Position numbers and translations under genes: made by a program. Under the pieces are notes generated by a model. That model was not told the origin of the DNA. It saw nothing but the letters and a program-made list of their open reading frames with translations, and did no database searches. DNA of 64,000 nt from AC-32 sp963755635 (GTDB lineage Bacteria > Actinomycetota > Thermoleophilia > Gaiellales > Gaiellaceae), in contig CAVWKS010000036.1 of assembly GCA_963755635.1 (NCBI GenBank), forward strand, positions 310,001 through 374,000, given 5' to 3'. Below, piece after piece: positions 55,071-64,000 of the stretch (position 1 is the first letter of the stretch; each line of letters opens with the position of its first letter).

Positions 55071-55108
55071 AAAAACCACGAGGCGCCGGCCGGAGCCGGC
55101 GCCTCGTG
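55071..55108 (-). terminator. Intrinsic terminator between oppA and oppB
   Basis: CACGAGGCGCCGGC and GCCGGCGCCTCGTG form a perfect 14-bp stem with a 4-nt loop (55077-55090, 55095-55108). On the minus strand a run of five T follows (55075-55071). This is the strongest terminator in the window. Partial read-through would give more OppA than the membrane parts. Confidence 0.85.
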
Positions 55109-55136
55109 TCGTGCTACGTCCGTGCCTCTTCTCCTC

Positions 55137-56769
55137 TTACTTGAAGGCGAGGACGTTGAGGGACGGGTACTGGTAGACGCTCTGGTAGACCATCGTCTTC
55201 GGAGCGACCTTGCTCGAGTAGAAGAACTGGTTCGTCGAGTCTCCCATCGAGGCCCACGGAACCGCGCTCTTCGAGATGTTCATGTCCAGCTGACCGTACG
55301 TCTTGTACCTCTTCGCGCCGGTCAGCCGAGAGGCCTTCTCCATCAGCGTTGTTGTACTTCTTCGAGTTGAAGTACGCGATGTTGTTGTTCTCCGACGCGT
55401 GGATGTTTCTGCCGTCGAGGAGGACGTTGATGAAGTCGTACGGGTCGGGGTAGTCCTGGCACCAACCGACGCTGGTGACCATGTCGTGCGACGAGCCCTT
55501 CGTCCCCGCAGCCTGGTAGATGTCGAAGCCTGCGAACCCCTTGCCCTGGACCTTGTAGCCCAGGTCCGTGAGGTCACGCAGTTCCACCTGGTACTGCTTG
55601 GGCCCGACCGAACCGGCCGTCTGGTAGAAGAGGTTCAGCGAGGCACCGTTGCCGGGGCCGAGCGACTTCGCCTTGGCCAGGTTGCGATGGAGCGGGAACG
55701 CCTGCGTGCGGAGCGATCCACGCATGTTCGGCGGAAGGATGTGGCTCCAGGCGGCGCCTCCGTAGAGACCGCGCTGGTTGATGAAGTCCTTCCGGTCGAC
55801 CGCGTAGCCAACCGCCAGCCGCTTCTTCAGGCTGCCGCCGAACAGCGGCCGTGCCATGTTCATCGGGTTGTAGAAGGTGCAGACGGCGGGCTGGACCCAG
55901 AACCGGCCCGACTTGACCGGCGTGCGCCGGCTGACGCCATAGGTCTTGGCGACGCTCGGGATCTCTGCAGGCGGAACGCAGCCGATGTCGAGCTGGTCAG
56001 CCTTCGTCTGGTTGTAGCAGGTGTTGGTGTTGAGGCTCATGTCGAGCTCGGCACCAGCGATGTTGTGCTTGCGAGGACCCTTGTAGTGCGTGTTGCGAAC
56101 GATGTTCGCCTGGTTGCTCGGGTCGTTGAACGACCAGGTGTAGGGGCCTGCGGTCGGGAGGTCGCCGACCTTCTTGACGTTGATGACCTCCTTCGTGAGC
56201 GGGAGCTTCGTGGACGTCGCCTGGAAGAACGGCATCGCCAGGATCGTGATCAGGTTCGGATCCGCCCGCTTCTCGGTGATCTTGAGCGTGAGGCCGTGCG
56301 CCTTGACGCTGGCGATGTTGACCGCGCTCGGATCGGTGATGAACGCTGCGGCCGGCGAGTTGAGGTCCTTGTTCTTCGAACGCTTGATGGCGTACGCGAA
56401 GCTCGCGGCCGTGACCTTCTTACCGTCACTGAACCGGTACCCACTCTTGAGGTGGAACGTGTACACCCGGCCGTTCTTGGACACGGTGAAGCCCTTGGCA
56501 ACCTCGGGGATGAGCTTGCCGCCGGCCGCGCCGGCCTTGTCCGGATACGTGTACAGGTTTGCTCGGGTCGCGAACTCGAACCACCACGAAGTCGTCCCGT
56601 AAGCGATCTGCGGGTCGACCGAGTCCAAGTTTCCAGTCGTGCCGATCTTCAGGGTGCCGCCCTTTTTAAGCGAAGGCGACGCACCCGAAGCGCTGGCAAA
56701 ACTGGCCGCGACCAGAAGGCTTGCCCCAGCCGCGAGCATCGCGACCGAGAACCAAAGCCGTCTGTGCAT
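55137..56769 (-). CDS. oppA: Peptide ABC transporter substrate-binding protein OppA (frame break)
   Basis: A signal peptide covers residues 1-28 (LWFSVAMLAAGASLLVAASF). The SBP_bac_5 fold follows: GTLKIGTTGNLDSVDPQIAY, KNGRVYTFHLKSGYRFSDGK, AVGYAVDRKDFINQRGLYGG. A break near 55345 joins to EKASRLTGAKRYKTYGQLDM and STNQFFYSSKVAPKTM, and the gene stops at 55137. The joined length of about 544 is normal. It captures peptides outside the membrane. There is no lipobox Cys, so it may be anchored in another way or be free. A good ribosome-binding site (AAAGGAG) precedes ATG 56769. Confidence 0.9.
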
Positions 56770-56941
56770 GTCACTCCTTTCGGTGAACTCTCGGGCCGGC
56801 GCCGCCGCCGACCCGGACGGGTTCCTGCCCGCCTGAGGACATGAGACGAGAAGGTTAGGAATTGGTTAGTTGCGGGTTCAGACTGGCGCGCAGAACGGCC
56901 AAACGGCCGGGTTTCAGGCCCGACGCAAACTCGCTATGCCG

Positions 56942-58006
56942 CTACGCCCGGACGGCGCGGGGATCGAACGCGTCGCGGAGACCGTCGCCGAGCAGGTTGA
57001 ACGCGAGGGTCGTCAGTAGCACCGCGAGACCGGGCCAGAGCATCAGCCAGGGCTGGGCGAGATAGTAGTTCGGCCCCTCTGCCAGCAGGTTGCCCCAGCT
57101 CGACTGCGGCGGTTTGATCCCGAGGCCGAGGAACGAGAGGCCCGCCTCGGCGAGGATGTAGCTGGCGACGATCAGCGTCGAGAAGACGATGATCGGCGCG
57201 ACGAGGTGCGGGAGCACGTGCGAGCGGATGATCCGCCCGTCGCTCGCGCCGACCATCCGCGCGGCCTCGATGTACTCCTTCTCGCGAATCGAAAGGACCT
57301 GGGCCCGCATGATCCTCGCCGGGTAGAACCAGCCGAACAGGGTGAAGATGAAGGTCAGGGTTAAGACCCCATTGCCGAAGATGCCGAACGTGACTGAGTC
57401 GAGGCGCGGTCCGACCGTCGCCGCGAGCGCGATCACGAATAACAGCACAGGGAAGGCCATCGTGATCTCGGTGACACGCGAGACGATCGTGTCGGTCCAG
57501 CCGCGGAAGTACCCCGCAATTGAGCCCATTAACACCCCGATCACCATCACCCCGAACGTCGAGAGCAGGGCGACCTCGAGCGAGACCTGGGCGCCGTAGA
57601 GCAGGCGCAGGAACTCGTCCTGGCCGAGCGTGTTGGCCGCCCCGAGGATGAGGATGCTGTGCTGCTTGTGCCCGTTCTCGTCCGTGTAGCTGAAATGAGT
57701 CCAGGGTCCCGCCGGCTGCAGGTCCGCGGACACGGCCGGAGGCTCGATGAAGAGGTCGTTCGGCCCGTGCCCTAGCAGTTTGCTCGCGGCCGGCGCGCCG
57801 ACAAAGGCGGTCAGGATCAGGAGGATGATGAAGATCCCGCTCGCGATCGCGATCTTGTCCCGCCTGAAGCGAATCCAGACGAGCTCCCAGTAGCCGCGTG
57901 CGCGTACCGCCTCGATGTCGCCGAGCTCGCCGCTTCCCTCCGCGGCGACGGCAGCCCCGAGGCCGGCTGCGCCAGAAACGACGATCTCTTTCTCTCGAGA
58001 CGACAT
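56942..58006 (-). CDS. oppC: Peptide ABC transporter permease OppC
   Basis: 354 residues with an N-terminal OppC extension, one helix (KIAIASGIFIILLILTAFVG), an outer loop, and five further helices. The EAA motif is EKEYIEAARMVGASDGRIIR, followed by SHVLPHLVAPIIVFSTLIVA. It comes before oppA, an unusual gene order (C-A-B-D-F). It starts 53 bases after atpG with its own TATAGT box. It splits the ATP synthase operon. Confidence 0.93.
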   Translation of the reverse strand: MSSREKEIVVSGAAGLGAAVAAEGSGELGDIEAVRARGYWELVWIRFRRDKIAIASGIFIILLILTAFVGAPAASKLLGHGPNDLFIEPPAVSADLQPAGPWTHFSYTDENGHKQHSILILGAANTLGQDEFLRLLYGAQVSLEVALLSTFGVMVIGVLMGSIAGYFRGWTDTIVSRVTEITMAFPVLLFVIALAATVGPRLDSVTFGIFGNGVLTLTFIFTLFGWFYPARIMRAQVLSIREKEYIEAARMVGASDGRIIRSHVLPHLVAPIIVFSTLIVASYILAEAGLSFLGLGIKPPQSSWGNLLAEGPNYYLAQPWLMLWPGLAVLLTTLAFNLLGDGLRDAFDPRAVRA

Positions 58007-58020
58007 AGCGGGGTTCGCGA

Positions 58021-58026
58021 ACTATA
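58021..58026 (-). promoter_or_regulatory. -10 box for the opp operon
   Basis: Minus-strand TATAGT lies 14 bases before ATG 58006, between atpG and oppC. No good -35 is visible. It suggests that the opp genes can be expressed separately from the atp genes. Confidence 0.5.
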
Positions 58027-58059
58027 GACGAGCGGAAGCCGCGTGAAGTTTGTGCGTGA

Positions 58060-58959
58060 CTACAGCGTTAGCGCGTCCGCGCCGGCGACCACTTCGAGGA
58101 TCTCCTGCGTGATCTCGGCCTGGCGGGCGCGATTCAGGTCGAGCGTCAGGCTGTCGATCAGCTCGCCCGCGTTCTTCGAGGCGTTGCGCATCGCGGTCAT
58201 GCGCGCGCCGTGCTCCGAGGCGGCGGACTCGAGCAGCGCGCGGTAGATCTCCGTCTCCACGTACACCGGCAGGAGGCGCTCGAGGATCTGCTCCGGCTCG
58301 GGCTCGTAGATGAAGTCGCCGAGCAGGGCACGCTCGTGCTCGTCGTCCTCTTGCCCGGTTTCCCGCGCCAGCACCTCTGCTGAGATCGGCAGCACCTGCT
58401 GCTCGGTCACGCGCTGGACGAGCGGCGAGACGTAGTGGTTGTAGACGACGACCGCGCGGTCGATCTCTTCGTTGGCGTAGAGGTCGGCCAGCCGGTGCGC
58501 GACCGCCTGGGCGTCGGCGTACGAAGGCTGGTCGGTGAAGCCGATCCACGCCTGCTCGAGCTTGTAGCGGCGGAACTCGAGCGAGGAGCGGCCCCGGCGG
58601 CCGACGACGAGCCAGTGCACCTCCCTGCCCTCGTCACGAAGGCTCCGCTCGAGCGCGAATGCGCGCCGGAGGATCTGGCCGTTGAACGCGCCCGCCAGGC
58701 CGCGGTCACCGGTGAGCGCCACGATCGCGACGCGGTTCGGCTCGCGCTGCTGCAGCAGCGTCAGGCCGCGGAGCGACGAGGCTGCGCGCGCCGTGCCGGC
58801 GGTCAGCTCCTGCATGCGGTCGGCGTAGTCGCGCATCTGCGTGATCCGCTCCTCGGCGCGGCGCAGCCGCGCGGCCGCGACGAGCTCCATCGCCTTGGTG
58901 ATCTTGCGCGTGTTGCGGACCGACCGGATCCGCCGCTTGAGGTCTTGGAGCGTCGCCAA
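58060..58959 (-). CDS. atpG: ATP synthase F1 gamma subunit
   Basis: 299 residues. Begins ATLQDLKRRIRSVRNTRKIT and KAMELVAAARLRRAEERITQ, the conserved gamma coiled coil. It ends DSLTLDLNRARQAEITQEIL, the C-terminal helix that turns inside the alpha/beta ring. It begins right after atpA. It is the last gene of the promoter-proximal half of the split operon. Confidence 0.97.
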   Translation of the reverse strand: MATLQDLKRRIRSVRNTRKITKAMELVAAARLRRAEERITQMRDYADRMQELTAGTARAASSLRGLTLLQQREPNRVAIVALTGDRGLAGAFNGQILRRAFALERSLRDEGREVHWLVVGRRGRSSLEFRRYKLEQAWIGFTDQPSYADAQAVAHRLADLYANEEIDRAVVVYNHYVSPLVQRVTEQQVLPISAEVLARETGQEDDEHERALLGDFIYEPEPEQILERLLPVYVETEIYRALLESAASEHGARMTAMRNASKNAGELIDSLTLDLNRARQAEITQEILEVVAGADALTL

Positions 58960-60489
<1,530 letters not shown>

Positions 60490-60501
60490 TCGTGCTCCTC
60501 T

Positions 60502-61032
60502 CTAGGCAGTAGCCAGCTCTCGTCGCAGTCGTTCCAGGCGGCCGCGGACGCTCGCGTCGAGCCGGTGCGAGCCGACCTGCAGGACGATCCCGCCGATCAG
60601 GTCCGGGTCGACGCTGCGGGTCGCTTCGACCTTCTGCCCCGACGCCTGCTCGATCTGCTCCATCAATTTCAAGGCCTCGGCATCCGACAGCTCGACGGCC
60701 GTCGTCAGCTCGGCGTGGACGACTCCCTCCTGCTGGGCCGCGAGCCGCTCGAACTCGCGCGCGATCTCTTCGAGCTGGCCGGCGCGGTTCTTGTCGACGA
60801 GGACGAGCAGGAAGTTGCGCAGCAGCTCGTCGGCGCCGCTCAGCAGGTCCTCGAGCGCAGCGCGCTTGGTGCGCGGGTCGAGCTGCGGGTTGCGCAAGAG
60901 CTCGCGCAGCTCGGGGACGGCCTCCTCGGCCTCGGCCAGCTGCCGCAGCTGCTCACGCACCGGCTCGAGCCGCTGCGCCTCGAGCGCGGCGTCGAAGAGC
61001 GCGCGCGCATAGACCCTGTCGACGACGCTCAG
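60502..61032 (-). CDS. atpH: ATP synthase F1 delta subunit, CTG start
   Basis: 176 residues if started at CTG 61032. The conserved N-terminus VDRVYARALFDAALEAQRLE is in frame only from there. The next usable start, GTG 60960, would give 152 residues and lose this region. The CTG overlaps the atpF stop as CTGA, the same geometry as an ordinary ATGA junction. The C-terminal half has VDPDLIGGIVLQVGSHRLDA and SVRGRLERLRREL, typical of delta. It links F1 to the peripheral stalk. Confidence 0.88.
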   Translation of the reverse strand: MSVVDRVYARALFDAALEAQRLEPVREQLRQLAEAEEAVPELRELLRNPQLDPRTKRAALEDLLSGADELLRNFLLVLVDKNRAGQLEEIAREFERLAAQQEGVVHAELTTAVELSDAEALKLMEQIEQASGQKVEATRSVDPDLIGGIVLQVGSHRLDASVRGRLERLRRELATA

Positions 61033-61556
61033 TTGTTTCGCCCCTCGAGCGCGGAGAAGTCGAGCTCGCCAACCGCCTCTTCGATCAGGCGGCGGTGGTC
61101 GGCGTCGTCCAGCGACTTGCCCGTCACCTTCTCGGCGGCGATCAGGCTCAGGTCGGCGACCTCGGCGCGGATCTGCTCGAGCGCGCGCCGCGTCTCGGCC
61201 TCGATCTGCTTGCGCGTGTCCTCGATCCGGCGCTGGCGGTCGGCCTCGGTCTCGTCACGCATGCGGCGCTGCGTGGACTCGCCGACCCGGCGCGCCTCGG
61301 TGAGGATCTCCTCGGCCTCGCCTCTCGCCTGGCCCATCAGCTTGCGGTGCTCCTCGAGCAGCTCGCGCGCCTCGCTCCGTGCCGCGTCGGCCTCGTCGAT
61401 CGCCTGGCGAATCCGCACCCGCCGCTCGTCGATCAGCTTCTGGATCGGTGCGAACGCGTAGCGCTTGAGCACGAACAGCGCGATCAGGAAGCAGACGATC
61501 GTCCAGATCATCAGCCCGGGCGTGACCTGGATCAGCGGGTTCGAGGCGAGGATCAT
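61029..61556 (-). CDS. atpF: ATP synthase Fo b subunit
   Basis: 175 residues. A membrane helix (TPGLMIWTIVCFLIALFVLK) is followed by a long charged coiled coil (KLIDERRVRIRQAIDEADAA to EAVGELDFSALEGRNN). ATG 61556 overlaps the atpE stop. It forms the peripheral stalk that holds F1 still. Confidence 0.95.
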   Translation of the reverse strand: MILASNPLIQVTPGLMIWTIVCFLIALFVLKRYAFAPIQKLIDERRVRIRQAIDEADAARSEARELLEEHRKLMGQARGEAEEILTEARRVGESTQRRMRDETEADRQRRIEDTRKQIEAETRRALEQIRAEVADLSLIAAEKVTGKSLDDADHRRLIEEAVGELDFSALEGRNN

Positions 61557-61816
61557 CAGACCAGCACGTAGGCGAGGATCGAGCCCAGCAGGCCGTAGAA
61601 AACGACGGCCTCGGTCAGCGCGAAGCCCAGCCACTGGATGCCCTGGAGCTCGCCTCGGAGCTCCGGCTGGCGTGCGACGGACTGGATCATCGAGCCGAAG
61701 ATGTTGCCGATGCCCACGCCGGCTCCGAGTGCGCCGAGGCCGACGCCGAGGGCGAGGCCGATCGCCTTGCCGGCCTTGGTCACGTCGCCCGTGGTGGCGG
61801 CGAGAAGAATGCTCAT
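61556..61816 (-). CDS. atpE: ATP synthase Fo c subunit
   Basis: 86 residues with two helices. The first is glycine-rich (GLALGVGLGALGAGVGIGNI), then the polar loop ARQPELRGELQ, and the second helix FALTEAVVFYGLLGSILAYV with the ion-binding Glu. No extra polar side chains for sodium binding are obvious, so it is proton-type. Confidence 0.96.
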   Translation of the reverse strand: MSILLAATTGDVTKAGKAIGLALGVGLGALGAGVGIGNIFGSMIQSVARQPELRGELQGIQWLGFALTEAVVFYGLLGSILAYVLV

Positions 61817-61826
61817 GCTCGTCCTC

Positions 61827-62681
61827 CTAGTGTTGAGGCTCGATCGCCGAGCCGATGTAGATGGCTGACAGGGCCGCGAAGATGAAGGCCTGGATGCCGA
61901 CGACGATAACCACCTCGAAGAGGTAGAAGGCCGTCGCGACCGGGATCACGATGGGCGCCAGCACCACCGTCTCGAGGATGAACATCAGGCCGATGAACGT
62001 GAGGATCAGGATGTGGCCCGCGAGCATGTTCGCGAAGAGTCGGACGCTCAGCGAGATCAGCCGCATGAACTGCCCGAGGATCTCGAGCGGCACGATCAGG
62101 ATGAGCAGCCCCTTGGGCGCCTCGGGGATCCAGCTCTTGAAGTAGCGGGTCGGCCCGTTCCAGCGGATGCCCTCGAAGTGTGTGAACACGAACGTCAGGA
62201 GCGCCAGGGCGAGCGTGACCGACAGCGACGAGGTCGCCGCATAGATCCCCCACGTCGGCACCCCGTGCCAGGTCTCGCCGGTCAGCGGCAAGGGGATGAA
62301 GCCGATCAGGTTGACGACGAAGATGAAGAGCAGCAGCGTCGCGACGTACGGGAACCAGCGGCCGATCGCCTTCGACGGCAGGCCCTGCTCGGCGATCTGG
62401 GTCTGCGCGATCTCGTAGAGCGCCTCGCCGATCGTCTGCCGCCGGTCGGGCAGGAGCGCGAGCCTCGCGCGCATCAGGAACAGCCCGAGCAGGATCGTCA
62501 GCGCGGTGCCGATCATCAGGTAGACGACGGCCTTCGTGATCGAGAGGTTGAGCGGGCCGAGGTGGATCGGAATCCAGTCGTGCTGCTCGAACTCCTTGGT
62601 CGGGTCGAAGGTTCCGCGCGCGAACGCCGGCGCGGGCAGCGCGAGGGCGAGCAAGGTGAGGCTGACGAGCAGACGCTTCAC
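61827..62681 (-). CDS. atpB: ATP synthase Fo a subunit
   Basis: 284 residues with a signal-like N-terminus and six helices. The essential Arg is in LISLSVRLFANMLAGHILIL. Other landmarks are FVVNLIGFIPLPLTGETWHG and QAFIFAALSAIYIGSAIEPQH split at its end. It forms the proton half-channels beside the c ring. It overlaps the atpI-like gene by four bases. Confidence 0.96.
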   Translation of the reverse strand: MKRLLVSLTLLALALPAPAFARGTFDPTKEFEQHDWIPIHLGPLNLSITKAVVYLMIGTALTILLGLFLMRARLALLPDRRQTIGEALYEIAQTQIAEQGLPSKAIGRWFPYVATLLLFIFVVNLIGFIPLPLTGETWHGVPTWGIYAATSSLSVTLALALLTFVFTHFEGIRWNGPTRYFKSWIPEAPKGLLILIVPLEILGQFMRLISLSVRLFANMLAGHILILTFIGLMFILETVVLAPIVIPVATAFYLFEVVIVVGIQAFIFAALSAIYIGSAIEPQH

Positions 62682-63079
62682 GCGGTCGGCTCCTGCGAGT
62701 AGTAGCCGAGCACGCCGACCGCCAGCTCCGCGGTGTAGGCGGCGCCGTAGACGAGCGCGACCGCGAGGCCGAGCTCCCGGTCGGACGACGCCACGGCGAG
62801 CAGCACGACCAGCACTGCCAGAAGGCGCAGCATCATCCCGGCGGCCAGAGCACCGGAGGCGGCGAGGTTGTCGCTCGAGGGGCGCACGCGCGCCAGCAGC
62901 AGGCCGAACGCCTGGACGCCGAGCCAGAGGACGGCGGCGATCGCCCAGCCCTTCAGGTCCCAGCCGGCGAGCGCGAACAGGGGCAGCGCGAGCGCGATCA
63001 CGAGCGCGCCCGCGAGCGGCCCTGCGTAGCGGCGCGCGGGCGCGGGCCGTGGCTCGCCGAGAATCCCGACCTTCGTCAC
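62678..63079 (-). CDS. AtpI-like membrane protein
   Basis: 133 residues with four helices (PLAGALVIALALPLFALAGW, WAIAAVLWLGVQAFGLLLAR, LAAGMMLRLLAVLVVLLAVA, VALVYGAAYTAELAVGVLGY). Position directly before atpB is where AtpI is normally found. It could help c-ring assembly. The sequence is divergent, so the call depends on position. Confidence 0.7.
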   Translation of the reverse strand: MTKVGILGEPRPAPARRYAGPLAGALVIALALPLFALAGWDLKGWAIAAVLWLGVQAFGLLLARVRPSSDNLAASGALAAGMMLRLLAVLVVLLAVASSDRELGLAVALVYGAAYTAELAVGVLGYYSQEPTA

Positions 63080-63276
63080 ATCGTGTCCCGGTAGCGGTGG
63101 TAGACGGCGAAAATGCCCGCCGGAACCCCGACGACGGCGCCGCCTAGGACGCCCAGGCCGACCGAGCCCGCGGCCCAGCCGACGAGGGCGCCGACTCCGA
63201 CGCTGGCCGCGGTCACGCCTCCCAGCAACGCGCCGGCCCCGGCCGGTTCGAACGACGCGCGGGGACTGGGCTCCAT
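63076..63276 (-). CDS. AtpZ-like small membrane protein
   Basis: 66 residues from ATG 63276 (or 70 from an upstream start). Two glycine-rich helices (GALLGGVTAASVGVGALVGW, GSVGLGVLGGAVVGVPAGIF) end in YHRYRD. The layout matches the small AtpZ/AtpQ protein before atpI. It overlaps the next gene by four bases. Confidence 0.65.
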   Translation of the reverse strand: MEPSPRASFEPAGAGALLGGVTAASVGVGALVGWAAGSVGLGVLGGAVVGVPAGIFAVYHRYRDTM

Positions 63277-63364
63277 CGGCGCGAGCATACCAAACGAGTG
63301 CCGGAGCTTGTGACAGCCGAAATCCGCTCGGTTGGGCGGTTTCCGACGAACTTTGTACGGGCCG

Positions 63365-64000
63365 CTAGGCGCTCTTGCGCGCGGCCTCGCGGGCCTCGGC
63401 CTCGCGGCGGCGGATGCGCGGGTTCGCCAGCTTGACGATCTCGAGCAGGTAGACCATGTAGATCGAGGCCGCGAGCGCCAGCGCGCCGATCACCGAGATC
63501 GCAATCGTCGGGCCCAGGTGCCAGACGCCGTGGGCGTGCGGCTTCAGGAAGCGCGTCGCCAGCGCCGCGCCGGCGAGGATCCCGCACCAGGCCCACATCG
63601 TCAGCGCCGCCCGGGCCTGCGAGAAGCCGATGTTCATGAAGCGGTGGTGCAGGTGCGAGCGGTCGGCCGTGTAGACCGGCTGCCGGTACTTGAGCCGCTT
63701 CGCGACGACGAACGACGTGTCGATGATCGGCACGGCGAGCACGAGCAGCGGGAAGAGCAGCGTCGCCACGGCGGCCGTCTTGAGCAGGCCCTGGACCGAG
63801 AGCGCACCGAGCGTGAAACCCAGGAGCAGAGCCCCCGAGTCGCCCATGAAGATCCTCGCCGGGTAGAAGTTGTGCCGCAGGAAGCCGAGGCAGGCGCCGA
63901 AGACGACGGCCGCGAGCAGCGCCGGCCGCGGCCGCTCGAGCGAGAGCGCGATCACGCAGAAGGTGAAGCCGGAGATCGCGCAGACGCCCGCGGCGAGGCC
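63365..64000 (-). CDS. WecA/TagO-type undecaprenyl-phosphate sugar-1-phosphate transferase (partial)
   Basis: The frame enters from the right edge and stops at 63365. It has NFYPARIFMGDSGALLLGFT with catalytic Asp residues, LLFPLLVLAVPIIDTSFVVA, and the family motif ADRSHLHHRFMNIGFSQARA. It moves a GlcNAc- or GalNAc-phosphate onto undecaprenyl phosphate to start wall glycans. The N-terminal half lies outside the window. It is the first gene before the atp cluster, as in several actinobacteria. Confidence 0.9.
   Translation of the reverse strand, partial: GLAAGVCAISGFTFCVIALSLERPRPALLAAVVFGACLGFLRHNFYPARIFMGDSGALLLGFTLGALSVQGLLKTAAVATLLFPLLVLAVPIIDTSFVVAKRLKYRQPVYTADRSHLHHRFMNIGFSQARAALTMWAWCGILAGAALATRFLKPHAHGVWHLGPTIAISVIGALALAASIYMVYLLEIVKLANPRIRRREAEAREAARKSA

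Overview
The window is high-GC bacterial DNA with dense genes, short gaps and long antisense shadow frames. Gene content points to an actinobacterium, most likely of the class Thermoleophilia (inference). The signs are a tmRNA with an ALAA-type tag, SmpB, RF2 with a recoding site, SecA with a SEC-C tail, long-form HPF, an LCP protein, F1Fo genes in actinobacterial order, and a Cys-rich secreted tail at the left edge. Many genes carry single-base frame breaks, including ones normally kept intact (atpD, ftsX, rnr). I read most of these as sequence errors of a long-read assembly. The break in prfB is genuine programmed recoding.

Layout. 0-18 kb is accessory and metabolic: two related cupins, a tandem MshEN protein, a TetR/oxidoreductase divergon, a cyclase-ATPase-TPR regulator coupled to a PLP enzyme, a Vgb-PASTA secreted protein, threonine aldolase, a structured RNA leader with a Ca2+/H+ antiporter-type exchanger, ppk1, and a rearranged block with glutamate decarboxylase, duplicated cupins, an encapsulated-ferritin-like protein and a metallo-beta-lactamase-fold hydrolase. 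18.5-22.7 kb is a small island inserted in the 3' end of ssrA, bounded by a 26-bp direct repeat. It holds a tyrosine recombinase, an XRE/nucleotidyltransferase pair, an HTH/partner pair and two small proteins.

22.7-42 kb is the conserved core: ssrA, a sensor kinase, a GNAT, an MFS transporter with a winged-helix-like tail, smpB, rnr, ftsX-ftsE, prfB, secA, hpf, comF, a sugar nucleotidyltransferase, mtnA, ahcY and a MerR regulator. 42-46.6 kb holds envelope sugar genes (cupin, nucleotidyltransferase, UDP-glucose dehydrogenase, LCP). 46.6-48.7 kb has two adjacent MetE-like genes. 48.7-63.3 kb is the ATP synthase locus, transcribed leftward (atpZ-like, atpI-like, B, E, F, H, A, G, then D, C). 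It is split between atpG and atpD by a complete peptide ABC transporter (oppC-A-B-D-F), a small membrane protein and an anti-sigma-like protein. The right edge cuts a WecA/TagO-type transferase.

Genes working together: SmpB and tmRNA act in ribosome rescue. SecA, RF2, FtsEX and HPF form a housekeeping neighbourhood. AhcY, MtnA and the MetE-like pair all belong to methionine and S-adenosylhomocysteine turnover. Many start codons sit six bases after a TANNNT hexamer, implying that leaderless transcription is common here.
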